This document shows positions 29,337 to 38,403 of a stretch of 64,000 bases of DNA, one piece after another. This DNA is from JAGPDF01 sp052035735 (GTDB taxonomy: Bacteria; Acidobacteriota; Thermoanaerobaculia; Multivoradales; JAGPDF01): contig JBPOHI010000065.1 of assembly GCA_052035735.1 (NCBI GenBank), positions 8,424-72,423 on the forward strand. The letters run 5' to 3'. Both the position numbers and the translations under genes were made by a program. The notes under the pieces were generated by a model. The model was given only the letters and a program-made list of their open reading frames with translations. It searched no databases and was not told the DNA's origin. Every line of letters starts with the position of its first letter. The stretch's first letter is position 1.

Positions 29337-30587
29337 ATGAACAGCAAACACCAATACGCCGCAGCTTTCGTTCTGCTGTCGCTAGCTGCCACGCCGTCCG
29401 AGGGCCTCCGAGCCTTTCTCTCCTCGGCCATGGGCAGCGGCGATCTCGGCTCCTGGCCACAGGCCGGGAGCGCGATCGGAATCGATGCCGGCGACGCCAT
29501 CTGCGTCTCGCTCGCACAGTCGGCCGGGTTGAGCAGTCCCACCAGCTATCGCGCCTGGCTCTCGGACTCGGCGAGCGACGCCTACTGTCGAGTCCACGGT
29601 CTGTTCGGAAAGGTCGCCGACGACTGCGGCCAGGCCACTCTTCCGGCCGCAGCCGGCCCCTGGTTTCTCATAGAGGGCGCGCAGCCCCGGATCTTCGCCG
29701 CACAAATTCCGTTGTTGCTGAGCCCCCACTACCAGGTCTTTACTCCCGCCCAGGTCCTCGAGACCGGCGCCGCGGTCGTGCAGGACGAATACTGGACCGG
29801 CACCAAGCAGGACGGCACGTACGATGAGGGCTTCGGCAACGCGTGCGCGGACTGGACGAGCGGTGATTCCGGCGACCAGGCCAGTATCGGCTCAACCGCG
29901 GGCACCGGAGCATCCTGGACCGACGCCGGGGGATCGGGCCACACCTGCAGCCTCCAACAGCGGCTGCTCTGCATGCAGGCCGCCAGCGCGGCCCCGGTCG
30001 GCCCCTCCGCGTTCTACTCCTGGGGGCGACTCGCCTTTCACTCGTCCGCGACGGGCAGCGGCCGACTGCAGACCTGGCCGCAAGCGAACGGCCTCGCCGG
30101 TCTTGCGGCTGGAGATCAGATCTGCCGCACGCTCGCCGTCGGCGCTGGGTTGCCCCATCCCGAGTCGTTCAAGGCCTGGCTCTCGACGGCAACGGTTGAC
30201 GCCCGCGATCGGTTTCAGCACGACGGCCCCTGGATCCGCCCCGATCGAACCAGGATCGCTTCCAACATCGCTCAGCTGACACATGGGTTCCTCAACACCA
30301 GCCTGAACGTGAACGAGTTGGGGGATTATGGCGGCGGGTCCTATGCCTGGACCGGCACGACCTTGTTCGGAACGGTCGACGAGAACCACTGTGCCGGCTG
30401 GACGAGCGCCTCGTCCGGGCTCTACGGCGGGCGGGGCTACTACACCGACGCGAACGCGCAATGGACGGACGAACCTGGGCTTAGAAACTGTAGCTTCGCC
30501 GAATCGATCTACTGCCTGCAGGATCTGCCGCTCATCTTCGGCGACGGCTTCGAGGCTGGAAGCACCATCACCTGGACCCTTCCCTGA
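29337..30587 (+). CDS. Secreted DUF1554-like tandem-domain protein with DGFE-type tag (paralogue)
   Basis: The start is ATG 29337 with AGGAGGG 10 nt upstream, giving about 416 residues with a signal peptide (HQYAAAFVLLSLAATPSEG). Two DUF1554-like domains follow, each with GSGDLGSWP/GSGRLQTWP, AGDAIC/AGDQICR, YRAWLS/FKAWLS, a CADWTS/CAGWTS motif and a closing LLCM/IYCL. It ends in IFGDGFEAGSTITWTLP, a shortened tag. It is a diverged paralogue of 16286-17623 and lies just right of the repA remnant, so it could be either host or cargo. Confidence 0.8.
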   Translation: MNSKHQYAAAFVLLSLAATPSEGLRAFLSSAMGSGDLGSWPQAGSAIGIDAGDAICVSLAQSAGLSSPTSYRAWLSDSASDAYCRVHGLFGKVADDCGQATLPAAAGPWFLIEGAQPRIFAAQIPLLLSPHYQVFTPAQVLETGAAVVQDEYWTGTKQDGTYDEGFGNACADWTSGDSGDQASIGSTAGTGASWTDAGGSGHTCSLQQRLLCMQAASAAPVGPSAFYSWGRLAFHSSATGSGRLQTWPQANGLAGLAAGDQICRTLAVGAGLPHPESFKAWLSTATVDARDRFQHDGPWIRPDRTRIASNIAQLTHGFLNTSLNVNELGDYGGGSYAWTGTTLFGTVDENHCAGWTSASSGLYGGRGYYTDANAQWTDEPGLRNCSFAESIYCLQDLPLIFGDGFEAGSTITWTLP

Positions 30588-31295
30588 CGCGCTGAGGGTG
30601 GTTCTTCTTCGCCGCGACGACAGCTGCATCCGCTGTCCGGCGATGGGTGTGTCTCGGAACACCGCTACTTCGACGTTACCGTGGACCCGACCGGGAGGGC
30701 GCGAGAAGCTCGGATTTCTGGTTCGGAACGCTCCTTGAATCGTGAGGCGATCTCGCGCGAGGGGTTGGTCGAGGTGGATCGCGCCCTACATCGATTGAGG
30801 TGGTTTCCGGCGTTGTGGTGCGGGCGACCGACCGAACGAACGATCTTCGTTACTCTGATCCGCCGAACTCCCTGCGCATCGAAATAGGTCAGCGGCGCGC
30901 TCAACGCAGCTCGCCCCGTATGGAGAGCTCCGTTTCCTCGAACAGGTAGGCGCCGAGCGAGCCGCGGCGGTAGCGCGGGCGAGCGGCTCGGGCTCGAGCT
31001 TCGGGCAGCCCGTAGACTCGCCTACGTCGCCCGCATGGCAAGCTCTAGCGCCTGCAGGTTGCGCCGGAACTCGAGCAGCGGGGCGAGGTCCAGGAGGTTT
31101 GAAGAGGCGCCTTCTTGAAGTACCGGACCAGCGCCCGTGACCGCGAGATCAAGCCGACGATCAGGGCCGTCGACCGCTTCGTCCAGTCGTCTGTTCCTCC
31201 TTTGTGAGCGCACAATGCTGGCAGCTCCCTACCGAGCTGCTTGCAGGCTCCGCGCGACGCCTGCTCGCTTTCGGCGGCTCGCCTGCCTGACGGAG
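30588..31295. other. Gene-free stretch with possible decayed fragments
   Basis: No convincing gene is seen. On the minus strand near 31030-30900 a short open stretch ends in a plausible-looking C-terminus (RGSLGAYLFEETELSIRGELR split by frame changes upstream), and 31030-31110 reads NLLDLAPLLEFRRNLQALELA in another frame. Both look like leftovers of a decayed gene downstream of the AbiE pair. Confidence 0.35.
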
Positions 31296-32153
31296 TCAGG
31301 TTGATACGGATCGGGTTGTTCGCCGAAGAAGATCGCCAACGAAACCCACGACGTCCGCCTGGATCGCGACGTCGGTCCCGCCCGTCTGAAACTCCGCGAC
31401 ACGCCGAGGACCCACACTGTTGTCGCTCAGGAAGTCCCGCCGCAGGATTTCGAGCGCCTTCATGGCGTTCTCGTCGTCGAGGAGCGGTCTCAGGCACTCG
31501 ACGACGTTCTCGATGCTGGCGCCATAGTTGCGCAGAACGTAGAAGAGGTCGTAGGCATCCTTGTTCTCGCCCCGGAGGCCGAAGGCCAAGGCCTTCAGAA
31601 CGACGAAGGCCCCGGCGCCGCAGACCCAGATGTCGCGGGTCGCATCTTCGCCGGCGATCGTCTGGCCCGATAGCGAGACAAGGACGCGGTCTCTGAATGC
31701 CAGCTGCAGCCCTGGGGCGACGACGGCAGCGAAGTCCGGCTCGAGATCACGGAGCGAGCCACCGCGTTCCTCCGCCGACGTCGGTGGCATGAGGAAGTCG
31801 ATAGTCACCTTCTCCCGGGCCACGATCTTCCAGCGCTGGCGTGTCGGATTCCCGGCGTCGTTCACGTCCTGGGCGAACCCGGACCGTCGCAGCCGGTCCG
31901 AGATCTCCCGGTACGTGCCGTGGTAGAGGAGTGCGGCTGTCAGGCCGATGTCGAGATCCATCGTGCCAGCATGTCGTTCGAAGCCCGCCTCACCACTTTC
32001 CTGATCGACGAGCAGCGAGGGGACCAAGCCGCCGACCACGACGAGGTCGTCCATGAGGTCGCCCAGCTTGGTGGCGATGTAGAGGCAGGTCGCTCGGACG
32101 AGCGCGAGGTGCTCCCCGCGGTAGCCATCTGCCGTCCTGGGTTTCTCAGGCAT
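31296..32153 (-). CDS. abiEii: AbiEii-like nucleotidyltransferase toxin
   Basis: The 285-residue protein carries a nucleotidyltransferase-type segment: LVVVGGLVPSLLVDQ (Gly-rich entry) followed by TMDLDIGL with the paired acidic residues, about residues 38-73, and a later KDAYDLFYVLR motif typical of AbiEii/COG-type NTase toxins. It overlaps the AbiEi-like gene by 8 nt and is translated after it. In the family, AbiEii toxins of type IV systems modify tRNA or related targets by adding nucleotides, and the partner represses the operon. The assignment rests on motifs and on the gene pair. Confidence 0.75.
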   Translation of the reverse strand: MPEKPRTADGYRGEHLALVRATCLYIATKLGDLMDDLVVVGGLVPSLLVDQESGEAGFERHAGTMDLDIGLTAALLYHGTYREISDRLRRSGFAQDVNDAGNPTRQRWKIVAREKVTIDFLMPPTSAEERGGSLRDLEPDFAAVVAPGLQLAFRDRVLVSLSGQTIAGEDATRDIWVCGAGAFVVLKALAFGLRGENKDAYDLFYVLRNYGASIENVVECLRPLLDDENAMKALEILRRDFLSDNSVGPRRVAEFQTGGTDVAIQADVVGFVGDLLRRTTRSVST

Positions 32154-33204
32154 TGGATCTCCACTTCAGCAGGTCCTTTCGCAGCTGCTCGGCCGCCTCC
32201 TTGGCCCGCTCTGGGTGTTCCTTCAGATCAAGGTAGACCTGGACGGGGTGGACGCATCGAACGCCATCGTGGTCGCTCGCCCCCTGAAACACACCCTCGT
32301 CGTTGGGAACGACAAGCCAGGTGTTCGCTCCGGGCTCGGCCTCGCGAAAGCCGAGTTGTTCCAGGAGCGGCGCCTCGGGATCGCTCGCGAGATAGATCGT
32401 CACGATTCGAAACCCCGCGAAACGGTCGAGGAGCCACGCCGCGGCAAGGCCGGTCGCGGCATACGGCTGGCGCTTCTTCGCAAGGATTTCAGTCACAGCG
32501 CGCAGCTGCGCTTCTGCGCTGCGCGCCGGGACGTGACCGCGGAGGATGCGGTGCTTGGTGAAACTGTAGCTCTCGCCCCAGGCGTCCAGGAGCAAGTTCG
32601 AATCGCGAGCCCGGATCCTTCCGTTCTCCTCTCGGACGATGAGTTCGTCGAACGCGAGCTTGGCGACGATCCGGCTGGTGAAGCCCTCGTCCATCTTCGT
32701 CGCCGTCGCGAGCTCTCGTTGGGTCAGCGGCTGGCCCGGGTGCATGAGCAGCCAGCGAGCGATGCGCGAGCTCTTGGGAGCAAAAGCGCTCGCCGGCCGG
32801 CCCGGTCCCTTGTAACGATTCGCCTGTCCTTCGATCTGCACGCGGAGGCCAGGGGCGACGAGGCGGGCGTTGCCGCTCAGGTCGAGCCAGCCGACATTCA
32901 AAACTTCGCAGCGCTCCCGACCTGCGGGTCCCATGAAGGGCACAGCCACCACGGGAATCGCGCGCTTGCCAACCTTAGGGGCTTGCTCTTGAGCCTGCCG
33001 TGCGGCGTCTGAAACGCGAGCGATGGTGCCCGAGCCCGTCCATTGGACAATGAAGGTGAAGCCGCCGAGCCCGACGACTGCGTCGGCGTTGAGCGCCCCT
33101 CCCAGCTGACGTCGGATCTTGGCGTCATTCGGCGCGAGGCCGAGGAGCTCGGCCAGGCGTCGCGGAATCTGTTGGAGAGCTTGCTGCTCGCTGGGCGCCC
33201 GCAT
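32146..33204 (-). CDS. abiEi: AbiEi-like antitoxin/transcriptional regulator
   Basis: The 352-residue protein has a restriction-endonuclease-like N-terminal half (VVAVPFMGPAGRERCEVLNVGWLDLSGNARL) and a central winged helix (RIARWLLMHPGQPLTQRELATATKMDEGFTSRIVAKL, about residues 145-185), then a C-terminal domain rich in LDRFAGFRIVTIYL. This fits type IV AbiEi-family antitoxins, which bind their own promoter. It starts at ATG 33204 just 7 nt from a -10 box, so the mRNA is probably leaderless. Its own HTH is the natural candidate to bind the palindrome at 33223-33242. Confidence 0.75.
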   Translation of the reverse strand: MRAPSEQQALQQIPRRLAELLGLAPNDAKIRRQLGGALNADAVVGLGGFTFIVQWTGSGTIARVSDAARQAQEQAPKVGKRAIPVVAVPFMGPAGRERCEVLNVGWLDLSGNARLVAPGLRVQIEGQANRYKGPGRPASAFAPKSSRIARWLLMHPGQPLTQRELATATKMDEGFTSRIVAKLAFDELIVREENGRIRARDSNLLLDAWGESYSFTKHRILRGHVPARSAEAQLRAVTEILAKKRQPYAATGLAAAWLLDRFAGFRIVTIYLASDPEAPLLEQLGFREAEPGANTWLVVPNDEGVFQGASDHDGVRCVHPVQVYLDLKEHPERAKEAAEQLRKDLLKWRSNA

Positions 33205-33211
33205 ACTTGTC

Positions 33212-33242
33212 TAAATACACTTACTTGACAGGCCTGTCAAGT
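33212..33242 (-). promoter_or_regulatory. abiE promoter with 20-bp perfect palindrome
   Basis: Read on the minus strand: TTGACA (33240-33235), a 17-bp spacer, TATTTA (33217-33212), then the ATG at 33204 only 7 nt on, so transcription should start at or next to the start codon. ACTTGACAGGCCTGTCAAGT (33223-33242) is a perfect 20-bp palindrome covering the -35, an obvious repressor site. Confidence 0.75.
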
Positions 33243-33481
33243 GCCCATGTTGAGTCCAACTGTCGAGGGCTCGAGGCTTACTCAGGGCGGGAAGCGAACC
33301 GGCGGAGGGAGCGGTCACCCTCTCGGTGCCGAGTTCGAACCGCACGGTTAGGGCGAGGCACAAGTCCTTTCGAGTCCATTGGATGAGCTGTGCCCGTCAC
33401 GAAACAAGCCGACGTAGCCCGCCATGCTGCAGGCAGAAGAAGCTTAGGGGAACTGCCTGAAGATACTGGAGTTAGAGAGCC

Positions 33482-33580
33482 TGGTAGCCCATACGGTGGC
33501 GAGTTCGAACCCAGCATGGGATTCGAACCGCATTTACGCTTGGCTCCATGAAGTCGCGGCGTTGAGGCAAGCGGCTTGAG
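33482..33580 (+). repeat. Conserved 99-bp block upstream of repA copy 1
   Basis: The block runs from TGGTAGCCC to a GGC(T/G)TGAG end and contains two TTCGAAC boxes (33504-33510 and 33522-33528) exactly 18 bp apart. The same block, 99 bp long each time, precedes the other two repA genes (38182-38280, 44940-45038). Its start lies 224 bp before the ATG. An origin or RepA-binding region is inferred. A related GAGTTCGAACC also occurs near 33352. Confidence 0.7.
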
Positions 33581-33705
33581 AATCAGTAACTTCAAGCCAT
33601 TCGCTTCAGTCGTTGCAAGCTCCACCGCTCCGAGTCCGTTTTTCGGCGCAGCAGGGGCTGTCCCTCTCCGACGACCGCCAAATCGTGGCGGAGTGGAGGG
33701 GCCGC

Positions 33706-34665
33706 ATGGCCTGGAAGCCCGCAACCCCGCAGCTCGAGTTGGTCCTTCCCGCAGCCTCGGCGTCACAGTTTCATCCAACAGCTGTTGAGAAGCAGGACCG
33801 CCCGACGCGACGCTCGGGCAGCCTGATCCGGCAGGCGCTCTACCTCGACCAGGAGGACGCCTACGCTGCGGGCGAGGTGGGTTTCCTCGCCCGGGCGCTG
33901 GTCCAGGCGACCCTCCCGCACAGCGACCCGAAGACGAACGAGTTCGTCCGGCGCAACGGACACTTCACGCTCTCGATCCTCGCGCCGAAGGACGTGGGGC
34001 TCCCGTTTGGCCGTTACCCTCGTCTGGTCCTGGCCTACCTGACGACGGAGGCCGTGCGGCGCAAGAGCCCCGACATCGAGCTCGGCAGCCACTTCTCCCA
34101 CTTCTGCGCCGCTCTCGGAATTCCGCCCACCACCGGGCCTCGCGGGTCCCTACCGATGCTCCGGGACCAGCTCCAGCGGCTGTTTGCCTCGACCTTCCAG
34201 TGCATCTTCCACGACGAGAGTCAGGGTCGCCACGCCGGTGACGGCTTCCTGATCGCCGAGAAGCGGGAGCTCTGGTGGGATCCCCGGCCGGGGAAGGGCG
34301 AGGCGGCTTGGGGTTCGCACGTCCTGCTCTCGGACCGGTTCTTCCGAGAGGCGACCGAGGCACCGGTCCCGCTCGACCTGCGAGTCCTGCGCGCCCTCCG
34401 GTCGCCGTTCGAGATCGACATCTATGTCTGGCTGACCTGGCGCTTTTTCAAGCTCCGGCGGCCGGTCATCATCCCGTGGGCCTCGCTCGCGCTCCAGTTC
34501 GGGTCGCGGTACTCCAATCCCCGCCATTTCAAGAAGCGGTTCCTCGGCTACCTGCGAAGCGTCATCGACTACTACCCGGAGGTGAGGCTCGAGAGCTCGG
34601 TGGCAGGGCTGCTGCTCAAGCCCTCACCCACGCACATCCCGCGGCGTCCGGCGGCTTTGGTGTGA
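33706..34665 (+). CDS. repA: RepA-type plasmid replication initiator, copy 1
   Basis: The 319-residue protein (ATG 33706, GGAGGGG upstream) matches plasmid RepA_C-type initiators. Conserved blocks are NGHFTLSILAPKDVGLPFG, RLVLAYLTTEAVRRKSPDIE, GIPPTTGPRGSLPMLRDQL, FASTFQCIF and, late, FEIDIYVWLTWRFF with RYSNPRHFKKRFLGYLR. Such proteins bind iterons and open the origin. It is nearly identical to the copies at 38404 and 45164. An earlier TTG-started extension is possible but the Shine-Dalgarno and the copy alignment favour this ATG. The DNA encoding ASQFHP (33759-33776) contains the reverse of the TGAAACTGTGACG repeat. Confidence 0.85.
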   Translation: MAWKPATPQLELVLPAASASQFHPTAVEKQDRPTRRSGSLIRQALYLDQEDAYAAGEVGFLARALVQATLPHSDPKTNEFVRRNGHFTLSILAPKDVGLPFGRYPRLVLAYLTTEAVRRKSPDIELGSHFSHFCAALGIPPTTGPRGSLPMLRDQLQRLFASTFQCIFHDESQGRHAGDGFLIAEKRELWWDPRPGKGEAAWGSHVLLSDRFFREATEAPVPLDLRVLRALRSPFEIDIYVWLTWRFFKLRRPVIIPWASLALQFGSRYSNPRHFKKRFLGYLRSVIDYYPEVRLESSVAGLLLKPSPTHIPRRPAALV

Positions 34666-34853
34666 TCGGCGCGGGTATGGCGAGGGCGCGGGCTTCACCG
34701 GACAAAGCTTGTCCGAGTCAAGAAGAAGGCGTCTTGGCTTCCTGCTGAAGACCGGCTGGGGTGCCGACTCACTCGCGGTCATGGCCGACGTGCCTGAGGT
34801 CAGTCCTAGGGCTCACAGCAAGCGCGGCTAGTTCCTGCTATAGGTCAGAAGCG

Positions 34854-35798
34854 ATGCGGGAGAAACGAACGAGAAGCACGAGCCCCAGCCCAGCTTGTCG
34901 AGCAAGCACAGCGTTGATGGTGCTTTACCTCTCGTCCTGGGGTTTCATCTTCAGCGCTTGTAGCGGCCCTCGAGACCTTCCTGCACCTGGCGCCCCAGTG
35001 CAAATCTACAGCTTGCGCGCGGGGACCCTTCGCGCCATCTCGTTGTCTCCGAACGCAGAGCTTCTCCTTGTTCGAATGGCTTCAACGAATTCTGGAATCG
35101 GCTTCTCCCTGATTAGAACAACTACAGGGGAGGTGATGCAGATACAAGTTGACCCAACTGCACAGACAATTGAGCTGCAATCGCTGACGCCTTCGGAACG
35201 ACCCATGCGATGGGCGGCGGACTCATCGAGAGCCTATGTCCCTTTCGGCACCGCGACATCGGGCAGCCACAGCGAACTCGACGTGACCTCTGCCGGAGTT
35301 TCTACCGAACGAGGATCCAAGGATGTCTCGTGGCTAGAAATCGGCGTGGAACCTCAGCCCCGCATTTTTCAGTTGCTGGTAGCGCCTCCCGTTGCTTTGG
35401 CAACCAATGAGGCCCGAGATTACTTGGATCCGAAGATCTCGATTCGCCCAGTCGGCCTATTCGGCATTGAACTGGCTGACGCGAAGTTGGGTACACCGTT
35501 CGCCCGTCTCACCTACTTTGGCGTCCGCAAGCTCTCTGCTAGGCATGTCTCGGGCCCGTCTCGGAGGGACGTTGTGGGAATCATTGTTGGCGGTGAGCGC
35601 CTGTTTGCCTGGGGCCCACGCGCCCGTGTCGTTTGGCTAGACGGGAGACATAAGCCTCTGGAATTGTCGGGCGATGTCTTCCCCCCCCTCGTTTGGCACC
35701 CACTCCTCCCAGACGTTTTCGCAATTGCACGGAATCGCGCCGGAACGTTGGAAATCCGGCGTTGGAAATATGAAAGGGGTTGCCCCATCCTCTGTTGA
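34854..35798 (+). pseudogene. Lipoprotein gene truncated at its 3' end by the IS element
   Basis: The frame opens at ATG 34854 (or ATG 34917) and encodes a signal with lipobox FSAC near residue 36, then about 275 residues of beta-rich sequence resembling a TolB/WD-type propeller (AISLSPNAELLLVRM, MRWAADSSRAYVPFG, LVWHPLLPDVFAIARN). No family is certain. The last three codons (Leu, Cys, stop) lie inside the left end of the IS256-family element, so the natural C-terminus has been cut off. Base composition is visibly less GC-rich than neighbours, suggesting acquired DNA. Confidence 0.65.
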
Positions 35799-37201
35799 AT
35801 TTCGCGTTATAGCGGCGGCCAGTTGAAACACTATGCAGCCTCAGAGTTGCGGTCAATGAGCGCGGCGGACCGATCGGCAAGGGCTTGAAGCAGCTTCGGG
35901 AGCTCACGATAGCCCTTGATGCGGCGGAAGCGCTTCGCGGCTTCGTTCAGCCCGACGGCAGTCCAGCGTCTTGCCATGTCACCGCCACGCCACCGCTTCA
36001 CGTTTCGAGTCACGCGCCGCAGGGTGCCCATGGTGTTCTCGATGGCGTTCGTCGACGAGAGGCTTCGGCGAAGGGTGTCGGAGAGTTTCAGCGAGACGAC
36101 CGTGAGCGTCTCCTCGAGCCCTTCGCGCAGGCTAGATGCAGCCCCATCGTGGCCTTCGCCTTCCAGCCACGAGACCAGGCTCTTCAAGCGCTTCCGCGAA
36201 AGCGCGACGTTGTCTCCGCTGTAGGCCTCCGCCAAGAGGCGAGAGACGTTGCCGTGAGCCTTCTTCGGAAGGTGCCCCAGCACGTTCCTGCGCTTGTGAA
36301 TCTGACAGCGCTGGATCACGCCCCGTTCACCGAAGACGTCCTGGATCGCCTTGCGCAGACCCTTGCCACCGTCGATCACCCAGAGAATGGGGCCCGTAAT
36401 CGCGAGCCCTCGATCGAAGAGACTCTGCAAGAGCGCCGTGCAGACTGTCGCGTTCTCGGTCGAGCCCTGCCACAAGCCAAGCGGCTTCTTTGCGCCTTCT
36501 GTCGTGATCCCGAGCGCCACCACGACCGTTCCATCGCCGATGGCAATGCCGTCGATCATCAGTGCCGCGAGTTTGATCTCATCGAGGCGCTCAACGAGCT
36601 GAGCCTTCATCGTCGCTCGCATCCGGACCTGCAGGTGGCGCGCTGCCGAGCTCTTGCTCGTGCCTCGACTCTGTGCCTTGGGCTCGACCGGCTCCAGGCT
36701 CGATCCGTAGCCACGCGTCGAAACGCCCAAGAGGATCTGCTGCAGAACTCGTTCTGGAAGTGCGTCCGACTGGCGAAACGCCTCGATCGCACCCAGGCGC
36801 GCTTCACCGCATCCCTTGCGACGGATGCGAGGGCGATCGATCTGCACGCGACGGCCCCCAAGCGGCAGCTGCGTCTTCGTCGAGCCCCAGCGAAGATGCG
36901 TTCGCTCCGGTTGATGCTTGCCTTTCACTCCAGTCAGCTTCTCAGCCTCGCTCTCGAAAAGCTCGGTCAACGCCTTCATCCCGACCTCGTGCACCCACTG
37001 CAGCAGCTCGACCTTGGTCTCAGCCATGCCCGCGATCAGCGGCACCAACGCCCGAAACACTCCCTGCCCTTGCTTCACCGGGTCTTTCTCTGCTTTCCTT
37101 CGCATCGGCGGCTCCTTTTCCCCGAAGGGAACGGTTGCTTGACACAGTCATTCTCTGACTGGACAAGGGGCCGCCGCTACTTCACGTCAAATTCAACAGA
37201 G
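35790..37201. mobile_element. IS256-family insertion sequence
   Basis: The 1412-bp element is bounded by inverted repeats CTCTGTTGAATTT (35790-35802) and AAATTCAACAGAG (37189-37201), with a second matching pair AGCGGCGGCC (35811-35820) and GGCCGCCGCT (37169-37178) just inside. It carries one complete transposase on the minus strand. The flanking bases (TGCCCCATC left, TTCGGGACA right) are not a duplication, so either flanking DNA was deleted after insertion or the ends came from two copies. Confidence 0.9.
35831..37105 (-). CDS. IS256-family transposase, intact
   Basis: The 424-residue DDE transposase has the mutator-type catalytic residues: first Asp in LMIDGIAIGDG near residue 190, second Asp in LWVIDGGKGLRKAI near 255, and Glu in SSTNAIENTMGTLRR near 365. 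Surrounding blocks (CQIHKRRNVLGHLP, RVTRNVKRWRGGDMARRW) are typical of IS256 elements. ATG 37105 follows an AAAGGAG-like site. No stop or frameshift is present, so it should be active. Confidence 0.93.
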   Translation of the reverse strand: MRRKAEKDPVKQGQGVFRALVPLIAGMAETKVELLQWVHEVGMKALTELFESEAEKLTGVKGKHQPERTHLRWGSTKTQLPLGGRRVQIDRPRIRRKGCGEARLGAIEAFRQSDALPERVLQQILLGVSTRGYGSSLEPVEPKAQSRGTSKSSAARHLQVRMRATMKAQLVERLDEIKLAALMIDGIAIGDGTVVVALGITTEGAKKPLGLWQGSTENATVCTALLQSLFDRGLAITGPILWVIDGGKGLRKAIQDVFGERGVIQRCQIHKRRNVLGHLPKKAHGNVSRLLAEAYSGDNVALSRKRLKSLVSWLEGEGHDGAASSLREGLEETLTVVSLKLSDTLRRSLSSTNAIENTMGTLRRVTRNVKRWRGGDMARRWTAVGLNEAAKRFRRIKGYRELPKLLQALADRSAALIDRNSEAA

Positions 37202-37202
37202 T

Positions 37203-37946
37203 TCGGGACATTGCCTTTTTCAGCTGCTGGACCTGCCGAGCGCGAACGCTGTTTGGTCGAATTTCCCCGCTGGCTCCCTCATCGCCTCGGCGGCCCCGCT
37301 TCCGGTATCAAAGCAAGCTGATACCGCCCAGGCGCCGACCGGAGACGCGATCAGTATTACTTCTCCGGCGCCATCGACTCAGGTCGAGCCCGGCGCAACG
37401 ATCCACGTCGTCGTCGAGCCGTCACTTGGGCTCACACTGACCGACCTGGTTGTCGTCGGACCTGGCGCGACGATGCGGATTGGCTCCCCGCCCTGGGAAG
37501 TCGACCTCCCGATTCCGGCGACTCAGCTTGGGCTGTTTTCGATTCAAGCCTCTGCCAAGACCTCGGGGGGGGGGTTCCTTTTCTCTCAGGCGGTTTCACT
37601 CGAAGCTCTACCGGCGGCGACTATTCAGAACCTGAGGCTCGCGCCAGATCCGGCCATCGTCCTTGGTGTAGGAGGTCGAGCGCAATTGATTCTCTATGCA
37701 AGCTACAGTGACGGAGTCGAACGGAAGGTAGATCCCGCGGTGGCGGCCTGGTCCTCCAGTTCAAGTGCAACAATCGCAGTCAATTCTCTCGGTGTCCTCG
37801 AATCCCATGCCTTAGGGAACGCCACGATTTCCGCAACGATAGCGCCACACTCGGATGGCGTTCTGGCGACCGCAGTTCGATTCGTGCTTTTCGAGGACGG
37901 TTTCGAGACCGCCGACGATTCGCGCTGGAGTGCCATCGTGAACTAG
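37203..37946 (+). pseudogene. 5'-truncated secreted protein with DGFE-type tag
   Basis: The frame is open from the right IS end to the stop at 37946 with no good start near the IS (first ATG 37473). It reads ...LPSANAVWSNFPAGSL..., SITSPAPSTQVEPGATIHVVVEP, and later RAQLILYASYSDGVERKVDPAVAAWSS, a bacterial Ig-like (Big_2-type) domain, and ends in VLFEDGFETADDSRWSAIVN. The signal peptide and N-terminal part are missing. It is either the other half of the lipoprotein gene left of the IS or a separate gene cut by IS-linked deletion. Confidence 0.65.
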
Positions 37947-38181
37947 AGCTCGAAAGAACGTGGCGCCCGGAGTTCGGTCGCACCGCGCCTCCGAGTCTCC
38001 GGGGTTAGGTGAGCGTGACTTCTCGGCACACCCGTCTTGCGACCTGAAATGAGGTCAGTCTTTGCTTCGAGCGAAGGGCGAAGTCAGAGAGCCAGATGAG
38101 AAGTGATTTGTGTGTGGGCGCGGCCGGGGTGAACAGGTCCGCAGAAGACGGAACTTACTGAATCGATGTAACTTAATGTCC

Positions 38182-38280
38182 TGGTAGCCCTTACGCATCC
38201 GAGTTCGAACACTCTAGGAGATTCGAACACCCTCTGGTCCTGGCTCAGGGAAGTCGCGGAGCTGCGCCAGGCGGCGTGAG
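38182..38280 (+). repeat. Conserved 99-bp block upstream of repA copy 2
   Basis: This is the second copy of the block: TGGTAGCCC at 38182, TTCGAAC at 38204 and 38222 (18 bp apart), GAAGTCGCGG near 38251 and GGCGGCGTGAG at the end. It begins 222 bp before the ATG of repA copy 2. The rest of the gap 37947-38403 shows nothing else, apart from a GC-rich stretch before the Shine-Dalgarno. Confidence 0.7.
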
Positions 38281-38403
38281 GTAACTCGCTCATGGCACTG
38301 GTCTTCTTCTCCGCGCGCGGTTCGTGGCGCCGCCCATAGGGCGGTGTTCGGAGCCGCGCTCCTCACGGCAGACGCTGCGTGAGCAGCGGAGCGGAGGTGC
38401 AGG

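Noticed and set aside
33500..33530. GGTTCGAATCC-like T-arm sequence (reverse strand) suggesting a tRNA gene or tRNA fragment
   Set aside because: The bases around it do not form a T-stem, and no acceptor, D- or anticodon arm can be folded. The boxes recur as spaced pairs before each repA, which fits protein-binding repeats better.
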